Shown here piece after piece: positions 41,841-55,900 of a DNA stretch of 64,000 bases (its first letter is position 1; each line of letters starts with the position of its first letter). The translations under genes were made by a program, and so were the position numbers. The DNA comes from Babylonia areolata. Lineage: Eukaryota; Mollusca; Gastropoda; Neogastropoda; Buccinidae. The notes under the pieces are model-generated. The model did no database searches. It was given only the letters and a program-made list of their open reading frames with translations, and was not told where the DNA came from. Location: NCBI RefSeq assembly GCF_041734735.1, contig NC_134887.1:32797357-32861356 (forward strand). Reading direction: 5' to 3'.

Positions 41841-41896
<56 letters not shown>

Positions 41897-44800
41897 CCCA
41901 ATTCTGTATTCTTAGTTGTTTAATCATCGCTTGCCTTTTATGCATCTTTCTTTTTTTCTGATTCATAATCATTTACTTATTCACTGATTTAGTTCCAGCT
42001 CGCATGACACACATACACATACATACACAGGCACACACATACTGCCACAGTGTTGCCACAAGAGGGTGGGAAAAGATCTCAAACTCCCAGGCCATGAACG
42101 TAACATTTAGCATGTTGTTCAGTCTACTGTACTTGAAAAGGCCCAGACAGACCCCATTCCATTTTGAAGAAATGTTCACATTGCTGGTTGCAGATGGTTG
42201 TCTTCTGAGTTTATAAAAGTGTATGGTGACATATTTGTTAAAATATTATATTTCAAGCAAACCTCCTTGAATTTCTAATAACTTCGAATAAGGTTTCCTA
42301 TTCTGAAATCAATGTTTCTTAATGTATGTGATAAAATCAGCACATATCTCTTTCATGGCATCCAAGAATGTGAAAAATTTATAATAACAAAATGAAAATT
42401 TTATCATTGTGTCTCTTATTCGGAAATAGCTTTTCTTTGTTTTTCTTTAAAATTATTTTTATACATGTTATAATTTCTTTTACCAAAATAACACTTTTTA
42501 GTTTTTGTTTAATAGTACATGACAACTAGAAATAAATGTAATAAAATCATAAAAGATGCCAAACATGAATATGAAAGAAGACTTTCAAAAGAATGCAAAA
42601 CAAACCCTAAATATTTCTGGAAATATGTACAAGCTAAGACAAAATCAAATACAGGCATTAGTCCTTTGAAGACAGAAAATGGAGAATTAGCTGTAAGTGA
42701 CGAGGATAAGGCAAAGACACTGAATACTTTCTTTGCTGGTGTTTTTACTAAAGAAGATATAAGCAATATTCCTACTGGGACAAAAGAGGAGAAATGTAAT
42801 TCCAGTTTTTATGACCTTGTGATAACTCCAACAGCAGTAAAGGAAAAATTACAGGCACTTAACCCTAGTAAAGCACAGGGCCCAGATCAGATGCCTCCAC
42901 GAGTACTGAAGGAACTCAGTGAGGAATTGTCATTACCATTTTGTACACTATTTAATAAGTCAGTAGAGTTAGGAGAGGAACCAGATGACTGGAAAACAGC
43001 AGTAGTCACAGCAATATTCAAAAAGGGTACTAGATCTGATCCAGGTAACTACCGACCAGTTAGCCTCACATGTGTGGCATGTAAAGTACTAGAATCACTA
43101 GTTAGAGATGTTTTAGTTAATTTTATGATTACAAATAATTTATATTCACCATGTCAGCATGGATTCAGGAAACAGAGGTCATGTATTACTCAACTGTTAG
43201 AGGTTATGGAAGACTTAACTCAGTTAACAGAAGAGAAGGAATCTGCAGATATATATTTAGACTTTAAAAAAGCTTTCGACTCTGTACCACATTATAGGTT
43301 ATTATCTAAGTTAGAGGCTCATGGGATAAATGGCAATATCATGAAATGGATAAAGGCTTTCTTGGTAGGGAGAAGTCAGAAGGTAAGGGTTGGAAATAGT
43401 TTTTCACCAGATGTGCAAGTATTGAGCAGAATTCCTCAAGATAGTATTTTAGGGCCAACTTTATTCACTATATTTATAAATGACATCCCAGACTATGTTA
43501 GTAGTTGCTGCAAAATATTTGCCGATGATACTAAAATTTATGATAAAACCCAAAATTCCTTCAAATTGCAAAATGACCTAAACAACCTACAAAATTGGTC
43601 AAACATGTGGAATCTATATTTTAATGTATCTAAATGTAAAGTGCTACACTTAGGAAGAAATAATCCAAAAAAGAATTATATAATGAAAATTGATGGCACA
43701 ATTTCTAATGTTATTTCAGAATGCAATGAAGAAAAAGACCTGGGAGTAATATTTGATGAAATTTTTTTCTTTTGATGGCCACATTCAGGCTGTGATAAAT
43801 AAAGCTAATAAAGTATTGGGTATTATTAAGAGAACATTTATATTTATGGATAAGGCCATTTTTGTCAACCTCTATAAAACAATTGTTCGACCAATTTTGG
43901 AACATGGTAATATAATTTGGTATCCCAGACTAATAAGACAGTCTAAAGCAGTTGAACAGGTGCAAAAGAGAGCAACTAAAATGATACCAGAGCTAAGAGA
44001 TTTGGACTACCAAAACCGTTTGAGACAACTAAACTTGCATTCACAAAAATACAGAAGATATAGAGGAGACATGATACAAGTATTCAAGATAATTAATAAA
44101 ATGGTTGACACTGACCCCTGCACCTTCTTTTCTACTAACAAACTCCATGCTACCAGAAGTTCAAATACCAACCTTTTCACAAAATTTTGTAGAACAAATA
44201 TTTGTAAGTTTTCTTTTATCTTTAGAGCAGTTAAAGGATGGAATGCACTGAATAATTCAACAAAAACAGCTAAAACTATTGACCAGTTCAAGAATCTTCT
44301 AGACAATGACTCTAAATCATTACTAAAACCATTCGATTTTGATGAATGAACATTTAAAAAATTTCATGCGCATGTACGCAACCCTAAACTATTTCTATAC
44401 TACGAAGGGGCGTTGAAATGCCAAAAAGGCTTAACATTTTTTTTTTAAAAGTCCCAAATTCTGTACCTGTACCTGTATGTTATAATGCTTTTTACTGTGT
44501 TATAAACCAAGCTGCTAAGTTTTTATGAATTTCATATTTATATGAAACCTTATATATAACCTTTTCTTCACTTTTAAGTTAAATTTTTGCCACGTTCACT
44601 TTTATGTTAGACTGGACTTGGGTTGACAGACTGTGTGAGTGATGACCCTCTGAATGGACATGAAATTTCCAATCGGATTAATAAAGAATAAAGATGCACT
44701 GAAATGTATTGTATTGTATGACACCAGTATTTGTTTGATTAGTAATGGCTCATACTGCACCTTTCAGGCTACACTTATGGCTGCTCCCTCTCTCTATAAT

Positions 44801-47800
44801 TCTTTCCGTGAGGCAGTCAATGATGTGATGGTCGTATACCTGCTATTTTAGGCATTCTTTACTTTTCTAAAGATTTCAGATATTCCCAGGTGTAGACCGC
44901 TTATTGTTGTTTCACTACCAACAAGTCTGTCAGCTCACTCATTTCCCTAAACACCTGCATGTCCAGGGCACTATATCCATGTTAGCTTTTGGATCTGAAA
45001 GTTGTACTTTGCCATTCAGATCCCCACTTTCACTTTCAGCTCCTTGTAGGAGTTTCACACAGAGTCAGTGAGAATTATGGCAAGTTGATTTGCAGACACA
45101 CGTATGGATGCCAGCCACTGGAGAGCATGTGTCACAACATTGTTCAGCTTCCAATGTCATGCTGGAGGTTGTGACCCTGTATGTGGCATTCTCTTCCTCG
45201 ACTTTTTTCCATTTTGCACTGATCTCTGGTGATCTCTATTATATATATATATATATATATATAATAGAAAAAAATTATTTAGTAGTAGTAACTTATTATT
45301 AGTAGTAGTATCATTATCATTTATTATTATTACTTATTACCATTACTATTTCTATTATTATGACTTATCATTATCATTATTATGATTATTATCATCATCA
45401 TCATTGTCATCATAGTAGAATTTGTGTCTGAATATTGAGGTATAACCTTCATTCTATGGATTTAATAGTCTATGCAAGCAAAAAGAGAGGAAAACAAATT
45501 ACTTTAGAACTTGTTTCACCACCTAAAGACATTCATTTTCATGCGTTCACTTTCCAACTTTGTTACACTTATGATTATGTTAATGATAACGGTGATGACT
45601 GATACTCACATAACACCTATCTTCAGTCGGAGACCAAGCTTCAAGCACTTTACAAAGCATGGAATCATTTGCACAACAGACTGCCTGCTTGTTTAAAGCC
45701 GACTGACAGCTGCCTTTGGGTGCTCATCATTCGCTTCCTGTCTCATTCAGTCTGGCTTCAGTCACACACATATGTGTATAGGAGTGAGTCTTTCATTGCC
45801 AGGGACAATCTTCTGTTGCCATGGCTTATCATACATGTGCCATGTGCGTGCTGACACACAGGACTCTGGTTTATCATCTCATCCCAATGACAAGTGCCCA
45901 GACCACCACTCAGGGTCTAGTGGAGGGGGAGAAAATACTGGCGACTGAGATTCAGTCCCACAGCCTCAGATTCTCTCACTTCCTAGGCGGTCACGCTACC
46001 ACTTTGCCAACACTCCACTCCACTTGTGCTGTGTCAGCTGTGCTGTGTAACATGTCAGCTGTGCTGTGTAACATGACAACTGTGCCGTGTAACATGTCAA
46101 TTGTGCCATGTAACATGTCAGTTGTGCTGTGTAATATGTCAGCTGTACTGTGTAACATGACAACTGTGCTGTGTAATATGACAACTGTGTCGTGTAACAT
46201 GTCAATTGTGCCATGTAACATGTCAGTTGTGCCATGTAACATGTCATCTGTGCTGTGTAACATGCCAGTTGTGCTGTGCAACATGTATGCCAGTTGTGAT
46301 GTGTAACATGTCAGATGTGCCGTGTAACATGTCAGCTGTGATATGTTACATGTCAGCTGCGCTGTGTAACATGCCAGCTGTGATGTGTAACATGTCAGTT
46401 GTGCTGTGTGACATGTCAGTTATGCTGTGTAACATGTCAGTTGTGATGTGTTACATGTCAACTGTGCTGTGTAACATGTTAATTGTGGTGTATTAATGTC
46501 AGCTGTGCTGTGTAACAAGTCAGTTGTGATGTGTTACATGTCAGCTGTGCTTTGTAACATGTCAGTTGTGATGTGTAACAAGTCAGTTGTGATGTGCTAC
46601 ATGTCAGCTGTTCTGTGTTACATGTCAGCTAGGCTGTGTTACATGTCAGCTGTGCTGTTACATGTCAGTTGTGCTGTGTAACATGTCAGTTATGCTGTGT
46701 TACATGTCAGCTGTGCTGTGTAACATCAGCTATGCTGTGTAACATGTCAACTGTGCTGTGTTACATGTCAGCTGTGCTGTGTAACATCAGCTATGCTGTG
46801 TAACATGTCAACTGTGCTGTGTTACATGTCAGTTGTGCTGTGTAACATGTCAGTTATGCTGTGTTACATGTCAGCTGTGCTGTGTAACATCAGCTATGCT
46901 GTGTAACATGTCAGTTGTGATGTGTTACATGTCAGCTGTGTTGTGTAACATGTCAGTTGTGATGTGTTAATGTCAGCTGTGATGTGTAACAAGTCAGTTG
47001 TGATATGTTAATGTCAGTTGTGATGTGTAACATGTCAGTTGTGATATGTTAATGTTAGTTGTGCTGTGAAACATGCTGGATATGCTGTGTGATGGGCGCC
47101 ATAACCGAGTGGTTAAGACACTGGATTTTCAATCTGAGTGTCCCAGGTTCGAATCTCAGTAACGGCACATGCTGGATAAAGGGTGGAATTTTTTCGATCT
47201 CCCAGGTCAACATATATGCAGATCTGCTACTGCGTGAACCCCCTTCGTGTGTATATGCATGCACATCAAATATGCACATTAAAGATCCTGGTCTGGTGGG
47301 TTACAGAAACGAGAACATATCCAGCATGCATACCCCTGAAAACGGAGTATTGTTGCCTACAAGGCAGGGTAAATAAACAAAGGGTCATACACCTAAAGTG
47401 TTACATGTCTGTATGAGTGTGTATGTGTGCATGACTGAAGCCTGACTGAATGACAACAGGAAATGAATGATGAGTGCCCAATGGCAGCCGTCAGTCGGTT
47501 CTACCCAGGCAGGCAGCCTGTTGTGCAAATGACTGTGTTTGTACAGCGCTTAGAGCCTGGTCTCCGACTGAAGATAGGCGCTATATAAGTGTCCATATCC
47601 AACATGCCAGTTGTGCTGTGTAACATGTCAATCATTCACCCACCTCTTTCGGTTGCTCTTCTCCAACATCGATGATGTAGCGGAAGAACATGAGCCGTGT
47701 TCGAGCATCCTCATGTTCTCCACTGGGGTGAGGAAGGACTTTCTCGATCTTGGCAATGATGTAGATCGGCTTCCGGACTCCGTGTCGACCGGAGCTTCTG

Positions 47801-50800
47801 TCATCAGCACGCTCTTCCTGATCGGCTTCAGCAGACGCATCCCCTGCTTCCCTGCCGTCGTTCTGGGATTCAGTGCTTTGGGGTTCCAGTGATGGATCGT
47901 ACAGTTCAAAGGCCACATACTCGGAGACTTTGTATTCATACACATCTTGATCCAGAAGGCACTGCATTTCTTCTGGAACAAAACTTCCAGGAGGAGGAAA
48001 CACTGTTGTTTGTTGCTGGATTTGATATGGCATGATATCTCTGTTATCCAGACATTCTTCAGCATTTGACAGGTTTTCTAAACAAGCACTCAGCAAAGCC
48101 TCATCAACTGCAAATCCAACAGCCCAAGTTACTGCCATACGGATGAAATAAGCCAACTGTCTGTCTCCAAGTGTGGTAATGTTTTCATCTGACCTTATGA
48201 AGATAGAAACGTTGTCACAGTCTTTTTCAACAAAGAAATGTTTATCTTCCTCTGTGCCAGGCAGCTGGGAGCCGTCCATTTCAAGAAATGTCTGCAGACC
48301 TGTGACTTTCATGATTTTCATTCTCTTCAAACCGTCCTCAATCTTCAAGGCATCTTCTGTGAACGTCTTTCTCCGATGAAAATGATGTATGATGCGCTTG
48401 ACAGCATGTGCACACAGTTCTGAGTGGAGCTGACTGGTCAGACGATGATTCTCCTCAGCCAGAGTTCTGCAGGATTCTGTCAAGGTCTCCTTCACCACTT
48501 CATTCCACTCCTTCATTCTGAAGGGCTCAGGAAGCAGATTATTGGCTTTCCAAATATCATGGTTCTTCAGATCAAGCTTGGCAAATCCAACAAAAACTAG
48601 AAGATTTCTTACTGGAGTTTTTATTCGCCTTTGCTGTTTATCCCTGACCTGACAAAGGATGTTCTTCGAGTCCACCAACATCACTTGGGGGAAACGTTCC
48701 TTCAGACACAGAATGTTGACCGCTGGAAGGTGAACAGGTCTTGTGAGGTTTTTCTCCTCATCACACTCCAAAACTTTGAACAGGTTGTCAACAGCCTTAG
48801 AAACCAGTATAAGGTCATTTGGATTGAGGGGTTTTTCTTGATACGCCAAATGGATTTGTTCCAGAGCTCTGGCATAATGGCCAATGCTGACACGTTCAGA
48901 GGCACCAAGCCTTTGAAACAAAGGGAAGAACTTGCCAAAAGTCAGTGGAGCCTTCACCACATGACCTTCTATGATCTCTTCTTCAAGGATGGTGACGATG
49001 ACCTGCTGACCCGAGTACATGCTCTTGTTCTCTCTGTCCATTATCACAGGCACTCCATGCAAGACCTCCAGATCCTCGTCATCAAACTTTGTCAAATGGC
49101 CATACAACGATTCCATGATCTCTTCAACATCATCTAGGACATCATCAGGAAATGTAGTCAGGTGTGAGGAGCCATCTTGTCTTTTCACATCCAGAGTCTG
49201 ACAAACGTTCTTCACATGTTTCGTCACGAGATCTTTTGAAGGCTGGGCTTTGAACCCAATCCAGTCATTCATGGGATCTGTCCAGTGACAAAATTTTGTC
49301 GGGTCTGCGTCACGAGAGAAGAGACAACTGGTGGTCCACACTAAATGCACACTGTCTGTGGACAGACCCTCTGAAAAAGACACCAGTGGTGTAGAAGGGC
49401 GGAACATTGGGTGGACTGAACCGAGGGCCTTCCCACATGCTTCCTCAAGTTGAAGCTGAGACTGAGGTAGGATGAATCGAATGTCTTTCAGCTGCCTCAG
49501 AAACTGCTCCTGTCGCAGTTTCTTCGACCTGTTCAAATGCCGAGACAGTTCAACAGACTGCCGCTTAGCTTCCTCAGAAAGTGAGTTTCCTGCAGCTCCT
49601 TCCACCTTTCTGGCAAATCTGAGAAACATTTCTTCTGACACGGCGCAGATCATCCCAATCTTCCTCAAAAAGACCTTCCAGTCACTGCTTTTATAGGGAC
49701 CAGGAGGGAAATGATCTTCTGTCAGCATCACCTTGAAGACTTCACAGTCAGGGTCATAGAAGTCTGAAGCTTTGCACAGTGTTCCATCTTGTCCAGTGAT
49801 AAACTGTGTTTTCTGGAGTGAGTTCAGCAGATCATATGTTTCCAGCAATTCAAGATGATGTGGCTGAAGACACTGCCTGATGTATTCCATGTGTTGTCGG
49901 ATGGCTTCTCTTGGAAGGTCTGCAATAGTGTGGAGAAGGTAGGAAGAGTAGAATGCTGACTGAGTCGGCATGTTGACACACAGACGTTCATACAGGCGTT
50001 GCAAGCGTCGATTGGTCTTCACCAGTGAAATCTGTTGTTTGCCTGACCACTCATTCAAACCAGCATGGGGAACATCTTGTGGCAGGCAAACAACCTTGGT
50101 TCCATTTCCCAATGATGTCAACGTGCCATCAGGTCTTTCAAAAAAAGGCAAAAAGCGCAATTCTGAAGAAGAACCCAGTTTTGTGAAGAAGAAGTCAAGA
50201 ATGCTTTCTGCTTCTCCTGGCATCAGGGTTTGTGGCCTCACGTCTGTGTGAGTGAGAGCCTGCAGAAGTCCCTCGGGGTTTCGGACAGAGGCGACAATCT
50301 GTGCCGCAACACAGTGTGCAGGCAGTACAGCTGTATTCAACTTGTTCAGATGTGTTCCAGACATTTTGTCCAGACACTTATTAACACAAAGTTCCTCCTT
50401 GGACAACTCACAGCCAAACTCATCCATTGTCCGCCTGGTTCCAGTCATGGGATGACTCCCAACAATCTCCTTCAGAATGTGGACAACGTCGTCCTTCCTT
50501 CCCACAGGAAAGAGGACCACTTCTTGGTCTTTCACAGATGGAATCAGACTCCATTCATACAACCTGTCCAACATTCCAGCTGATGGTTTTCCTAATTCAC
50601 AGGTCAGAAACTCCCAGACACGGCTGATCCATCTTTCTAACAACCTGAGCTGTGTAAAAGGCAACTGATTTAATGGAAGGATTCCCCCACAACCAAATGT
50701 CTCCTGTGCCAGTGTGGCTGGCAGTAAATCAACAAAGGTTTTGATGTCCATACTTTGAACAAAATCTGGGAGCTTGGCTGGAAAAAAGCTGATCAACTTT

Positions 50801-52900
50801 TCATGCAGAAAACGTTCAGCAGAATCTGGCAGGAGGTCATAAAATTTGGAAACAAGGGCTGGAGTTCCAGAGCTGAAACAATGAAGCTTTCCTGACATTC
50901 TCAGATTCAGGGGCAAACTTCCAAGATCTGAGGTGCGTTTTCCATTGTGAATAAATCTGACAACTTCCACAACATTGTCCACTGTCTTGAATGGTGTGTC
51001 CTCCACCATCTGAGGAAGATCGTTGAGGAAGCAGGCATCTGCTTCAGACCTGTGACAAGACAGCAGAAATTCAATCACTGTTTCTATCTGAACCTGCCTG
51101 ACTGTGTCCACCTTGCTATTTACAAAGGAATCATGGATTCTGAAGGGACACTCGATGATGTTCATGTTGAGTTTCTTCAGCACACCCATCAGCTTGGGGT
51201 TGTCCAGATTCCAGAAGAATCCAGGAAACCCTTGGGACCTTTTGGCCGGAACCCATACCAGGCGATTCAAGTCCTCCCTGACCGATGGAAACACCTGTGC
51301 CTCCACCTCTGCCAGCTGCTGGTAGAAGGAGGTCACCAGTCCATTCCAGAAAGCATCCACACCCGCCTGGTGCTGTGGGAAGAAGCTGGCATAGTGGTCC
51401 AGTTTCCAGCTGAGGTCCGCACTGGACACAAGGCTCAGACCTTCCTTGTCCTTTGACTTGTCATCTCTTTGTGCCGACTCCTTTCTCCAGCACCTGCGTT
51501 TCTTTTGATGTGTCCCAGGCTCCGGTATGTTTGAAGCAGTGTGGAGACATTCCCCTTCCTGTGCAAAGCACAGCAATGTGATCTCACAAAGCGCTGTGAT
51601 GTAAGCAAGTGTTATGACGTCGCTGATCAGCAGCTTGTTCCAGGTGCTCTGATCTTCACCAGCACGCAAGTACAGGTTACTGCGTGTCTCGTGGTCTAGA
51701 GCAAAGCGGGCATTCACATGAACAGGCAGGCCCGTCGCCACTGGCAATGGCAGCATACAGAAAGCATGGAATGTTCTCTGTTGAGATTTGGTGCTTGGTG
51801 AAGAGTCGTCTTCATCTTGGGATGAAGTGCCAGTGCTGTCTCCTTCCCATGTACCAGCCTGATTCTCCCTGTTGCTGCCAATCTGTGAGTTGAACCGTGC
51901 AGTGTTTGATCTGGTTCTGTATCGCAGACTGTGGCGTGCTGGGTGTGGCAGAGCAGACAGGCAGAGGGCCACACCCCCCAGAGGCAGCAGTCTGTATTTC
52001 TGCACGGCCTGGGCAGACTGCAAGCAGGGTGGCACACGGCTGTGGTCGGTCAGGCCAAACTTGTGCACGACCAGCCAGTCCTCCTGCTTGCCGTCAGAGT
52101 CAGACAGACGGCACCGCACGGCCGCACCTCGGGCACTGAAGTCCAGCAGACCAGGAGACCCCGCGCCGCTTTTCAGTTTCTTGCTCTCGTCACGCACATG
52201 CCCATAGAATTCCTGCAGCTTCTGAGAGCCACTGTCGTCCACAGAAATGTGGGTTTCATAGTCCAGCTCAATCTGTCCATCCTGATGGGCGGTGTAAACT
52301 GACACCTTCTTGACGTGGCTGAGGAAGAGGAGACACTCCCCCATCACCTGCTGAAATCTGTGGAGCAGCTCCCCAACTTCCGCCATGGACACGGCGGGCT
52401 GCTTGATCTGGGACTTCATGCGGGGACCTGTCTGCTCCTGGGCTTGGTGCTCCGTGGACGTGGCATGGACGCTGGCTCTGTCCTGTGTCCTCAGCGGCAG
52501 TCTGAACATGGTGCCCCTCTTGCCTTCTCTGACACCTGGTCCACACAGGTGAAAAAAACAAATGTATGTTTGTCAGTTGTGCTCGACTATGACCAGCAGA
52601 ACAGCAGAGGAGGTAACTGCTGTCCTGACCATCTGGCCAAGAATTTGATCATAGTGGAGAGTGTCTGGCCCAAGTTACATCCCCACTCTCTTGGCCAAGA
52701 GGGTTTTAAGACAGTCGGCGTTGGGATGGTTCTCAAAGGCCAACTAGCCACCAAGGCTGCGGCACTAAATGCCAGTGCAACTTTGCCTCCTGGTTTGAGA
52801 ATCATAGTCCTTCACAAAAGACTAAGCTGTAAATGATTTCCCATTGCGGTGGAGAAACCATTGATCATACAGCTCTCATTTTGCTGTTGGCCCAACTGTA

Positions 52901-52938
<38 letters not shown>

Positions 52939-55900
52939 ATATTAATAAATAATGTACATTTATATAGAGCTCAGGGCGCTTTACACGAAAGAAAAATATT
53001 ACAAGTTACATAAAACATTCATGACCACTTTTCCAAGAGAGATGAAATCAGAACCCTGCACTGCACGGACAGACAATTCCCAGGGAGATGAAATCAGAAC
53101 CCTGTACTGCACGGACTGGCAATTCCCAGGGAGATGAAATCAGAACCCTGCACTGCACAGACAGACAATTCCCAGGGAGATGAAATCAGAACCCTGTACT
53201 GCACGGACCGGCAATTCCCAGGGAGATGAAATCAGAACCCTGTACTGCACGGACTGGCAATTCCCAGGGAGATGAAATCAGAACCATGTACTGCAAAGAT
53301 TGGCAATTCCCAGGGAGATGAAATCAGAACCCTGTACTGCACAGACAGACAATTCCCAGGGAGATGAAATCAGAATCCTGCACTGCAAAGACTGGCAATT
53401 CACAGGGAGGTGAAATTAGAATCCTGCACTGCACGGACTGGCAATTCCCAGGGAGATGAAATCAGAACCCTGTACTGCATGGACTGGCAATTCCCAGGGA
53501 GGTGAAATCAGAACCCTGCACTGCATGGACAGACAATTCCCAGGGAGATGAAATCAGAACCCTGCACTGCAAAGACTGGCAATTCCCAGGGAGATGAAAT
53601 CAGAACCCTGCACTGCAAAGACTGGCAATTCCCAGGGAGATGAAATCAGAACCCTGCAATGCAAAGATTGGCAATTCCCAGGGAGATGAAATCAGAACCC
53701 TGTACTGCACGGACTGGCAATTCCCAGGGAGATGAAATCAGAACCATGTACTGCAAAGATTGGCAATTCCCAGGGAGATGAAATCAGAACCCTGTACTGC
53801 ACGGACTGGCAATTCCCAGGGAGGTGAAATTAGAATCCTGCACTGCAAAGACTGGCAATTCCCAGGGAGGTGAAATTAGAACCCTGCACTGCAAAGACTG
53901 GCAATTCCCAGGGAGGTGAAATTAGAATCCTGCACTGCAAGGTGATTTGCAAGGTGTGTGTGTGCGCGTGTGCGTGCGTGCATGCGTGCGCGCACACGCT
54001 TGTGTGCATGCATGCGTGCACATGCGTGCGTGCATGCATGCGTGTGTGTTGTTGTGTTGTGTTGTGTTGTGTGTGTGTGTGTGTATGCATGTGTGCGTGC
54101 GTGCTTGCGTGCGCGTGTGTGCATGCGTGCACGCACATGCATGTGTGTGTATGGACATACATGTGCGCATGTGAATGTGTGTGTGTGTGCGCACACACAC
54201 ACACACGCATATTCAAAGGCTTGTGTCAGTGTGTGCCAGTAAACGAGTGTACATGGGGTCACTGACAGGGGCCTGCTTCAGTTCTTGTTTTTTTCCCAAT
54301 CATTTGCCTTCTGTGTCTGTATTGCTTTGTCACAACTGAATGCATTTATTTCAGTTATTTTGCTGAACTTTTTTGTTTTTCTCTCATTTCAAGATGATGT
54401 TTTCACACCAAACCTAGCGCAGACTCTCAAAGCCCAGACCAACATGTCAGGTTTACGTAAAGGTTAGGCATCCGCTCATGTCAAATAGTATTGTTAAACA
54501 GAGGGTGTGGTTTAGCGAAAATGGATCAGTGTGCACGCTTGGACACCTCCTTGAGACTGAAACTTGAAGGGCGCAATCTGAGGTTCCTGGGTTCGAATAT
54601 CGATAACGGCGCCTGGTGGGTTAAGGGTCAAGATTTTTCTGATCTCCCTGGTCAACACATGTGAAGACCTGCTTGTGCCTGAACCTCCTTCATGTGTATA
54701 CACAAGCAGAATATCATATACGCACGTTAAAGATCTTGTAATCCATGTCAGCGTTCGGTGGGTTATGGAAACAAACATACTCAGCATGCACACCCCTGAA
54801 AACAGAGTATAGCTGCCTACATGATGGGGTAAAACCGGTCATTCATGTAAAAGCCCACTGTTGTACATATCAGTGAACATGGGAGTTGCAGCCCACGAAC
54901 AAAAAAGTGATGGCCCAGAGGTAATGCGTCTGCCTAGAAAGTGAGAGAATCTGAGCGCATTAGTTCAAATCCTGGCAGAGTCGCCAGCATTTTCTCCCCC
55001 TCCACTAGATCTTGAGTGGTGGTCTGGACACTAGTCATTCAGATGAGACGATAAAGCGACATCCCATGTGCACCATGCACTTAGTGCATGTAAAAGAACC
55101 CAAGGCAACAAAAGGGTTGTCCCTGGCAACATCCAGTGTAAAAACCCACTTCGATAGGAAAACATGAAAAACAACAACAACTTCATGCAGGTAAAAAAAT
55201 TTTTTAAATGGGTGGCGCTCTCAGTGTAGCGATGTGCTCTCCCTGTGGAGAGCAGCACGAATTTCACACAGAGAAATCTGTTGTGACAAAAAGAGTAATA
55301 CAAGAAGAAGAAAGTGAAAGTGAAAGCGAAAGTGAAAGCAGCACTGACCAGCCAGGTCAAAGGGGTCCAGCATGTTTTGGTACTGCTCCTTGAATCGCGC
55401 ATTCACCAACAGCAGCTGTCCAGGCAGCCTGGAGCGACGGCTGACCACAAAGAAGTTGGGGTCAAGGACGCACATCTTTTCTCCCAGCTGTTTGCTGTTG
55501 ACCTGCCGGGGGGGGGGGGGAACAATGTTCAACAGCTGTACCACACCAGTACGGGCCACTGGCTCAGCAAGGCATTTAATAACAATAATAATCATAATAA
55601 GAATGGATACTTGTTCAGCACTTTCCTCCCTTGAAGGAAGCTCAAAGTGCTTTATAATAAACATAAAACACATACACACACATGCAATAACTTATGAAAG
55701 GAAGAAGGCAAAAAAAAAAAAAAAAAAAAAAAAAGAAAAAAGATTTGACGAACAGAAGTATAAAACAGATTCAAAGACTACGCCTAAAAAATTTCTTAAT
55801 TACACGCACACACACACAAACACACTCACACGTATGCATGCACACACGCATGCGCAGAGTGTGCATGGGTTATAACTGCATGCCATTGGAAAGGGATGGA

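Noticed and set aside
45990-46680. Repetitive Cys-Asn-Met-Ser frames suggesting a secreted repeat protein
   Set aside because: Pure translation of the 21-bp minisatellite in a sacsin-like intron; no signal peptide or conserved start.
52507-52509. Met at the start of the long sacsin-like frame as a translation start
   Set aside because: The frame is open upstream to an acceptor at 52535, and GTMFRLPLR is an internal sacsin repeat motif that continues from the exon at 55349-55502.
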